A stretch of 6,687 nt of DNA from Pseudomonadota bacterium (lineage in GTDB: Bacteria; Pseudomonadota; Alphaproteobacteria; Caulobacterales; Caulobacteraceae). The stretch lies in NCBI GenBank assembly GCA_023433655.1, contig JAEYUE010000031.1, positions 1 to 6,687 of the forward strand. The letters run 5' to 3'. Of this stretch, positions 6,591-6,687 are shown one piece after another (the first letter of the stretch is position 1; each line of letters opens with the position of its first letter). The notes under the pieces are model-generated. The model was not told where the DNA came from, did no database searches, and saw nothing but the letters and a program-made list of their open reading frames with translations. The position numbers and the translations under genes are program-made.

Positions 6591-6687
6591 ATGCGCCGCC
6601 CTGGGGCCGGACTGATCGCTGGACTGTGGGCGCTGGCCGCCGCCGCCTCGGCGCAGGAAGTCCCGTATGCGCCGCCCGACCTGCCGC
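6591..6687 (+). CDS. secreted protein with signal peptide, 3' partial
   Basis: The frame starts at ATG 6591, 2 bases after the hydrolase stop codon, and is still open at the window edge after 32 codons. The visible product has Arg at positions 2-3, a hydrophobic core (GLIAGLWALAAAA) and a typical signal peptidase I site after ASA, with the mature protein beginning QEVPYAPPDLP. It is therefore probably exported to the periplasm. There is no good ribosome binding site, so translation likely depends on coupling with the hydrolase gene. DUF459 hydrolases are sometimes followed by a second SGNH-type or acylation-related protein, but the visible part is too short to name a family. Confidence 0.75.
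   Translation, partial: MRRPGAGLIAGLWALAAAASAQEVPYAPPDLP

Overview
The window is GC-rich DNA with gene after gene packed tightly together, frequent GTG/ATG starts and 1-4 base stop/start overlaps. Base composition, the style of the proteins and scattered GANTC (CcrM-type) and TTAACC (CtrA half-site-like) motifs suggest an alphaproteobacterium, probably of the Caulobacterales (Caulobacter/Brevundimonas/Phenylobacterium type). That placement is inference; there is no rRNA or other marker gene to prove it.

Left part (1-3221, plus strand): a four-gene lipid-transport operon of the Mla/MCE type. It encodes an MlaE-like permease whose 5' end is cut by the window edge, an MlaF-like ATPase, a membrane-anchored MCE (MlaD-like) protein with a long helical C-terminal part, and an outer-membrane-type lipoprotein of the PqiC/ABC-auxiliary family. 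All are coupled by short overlaps or a 15-base gap. The set could form a machine from the inner membrane towards the outer membrane that moves phospholipids or related hydrophobic molecules. No MlaC-like periplasmic carrier and no separate MlaB are present here.

Middle part (3222-5467, minus strand): scoA-scoB, the two subunits of a succinyl-CoA:3-ketoacid CoA-transferase (ketone-body/acetoacetate use, probably linked to polyhydroxybutyrate turnover), are followed after 48 bases by an uncharacterised, helix-rich 279-residue protein. The uncharacterised gene ends stop-to-stop against the lipid-transport operon, with no base between the two convergent stop codons.

Right part (5468-6687): a 227-base divergent intergenic region separates scoA from a plus-strand pair. 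The first gene encodes a membrane-anchored SGNH/GDSL hydrolase of the DUF459 type. Two bases after its stop begins a second gene with a clear signal peptide, cut by the right edge. The pair probably acts in the periplasm on envelope glycans or esters.

Most of the window is conventional. The points worth a second look are the Mla/Pqi-hybrid operon, the unknown gene downstream of scoB, and two inverted repeats that overlap translation initiation signals. I see no tRNA, rRNA, CRISPR array, insertion sequence or convincing intrinsic terminator.
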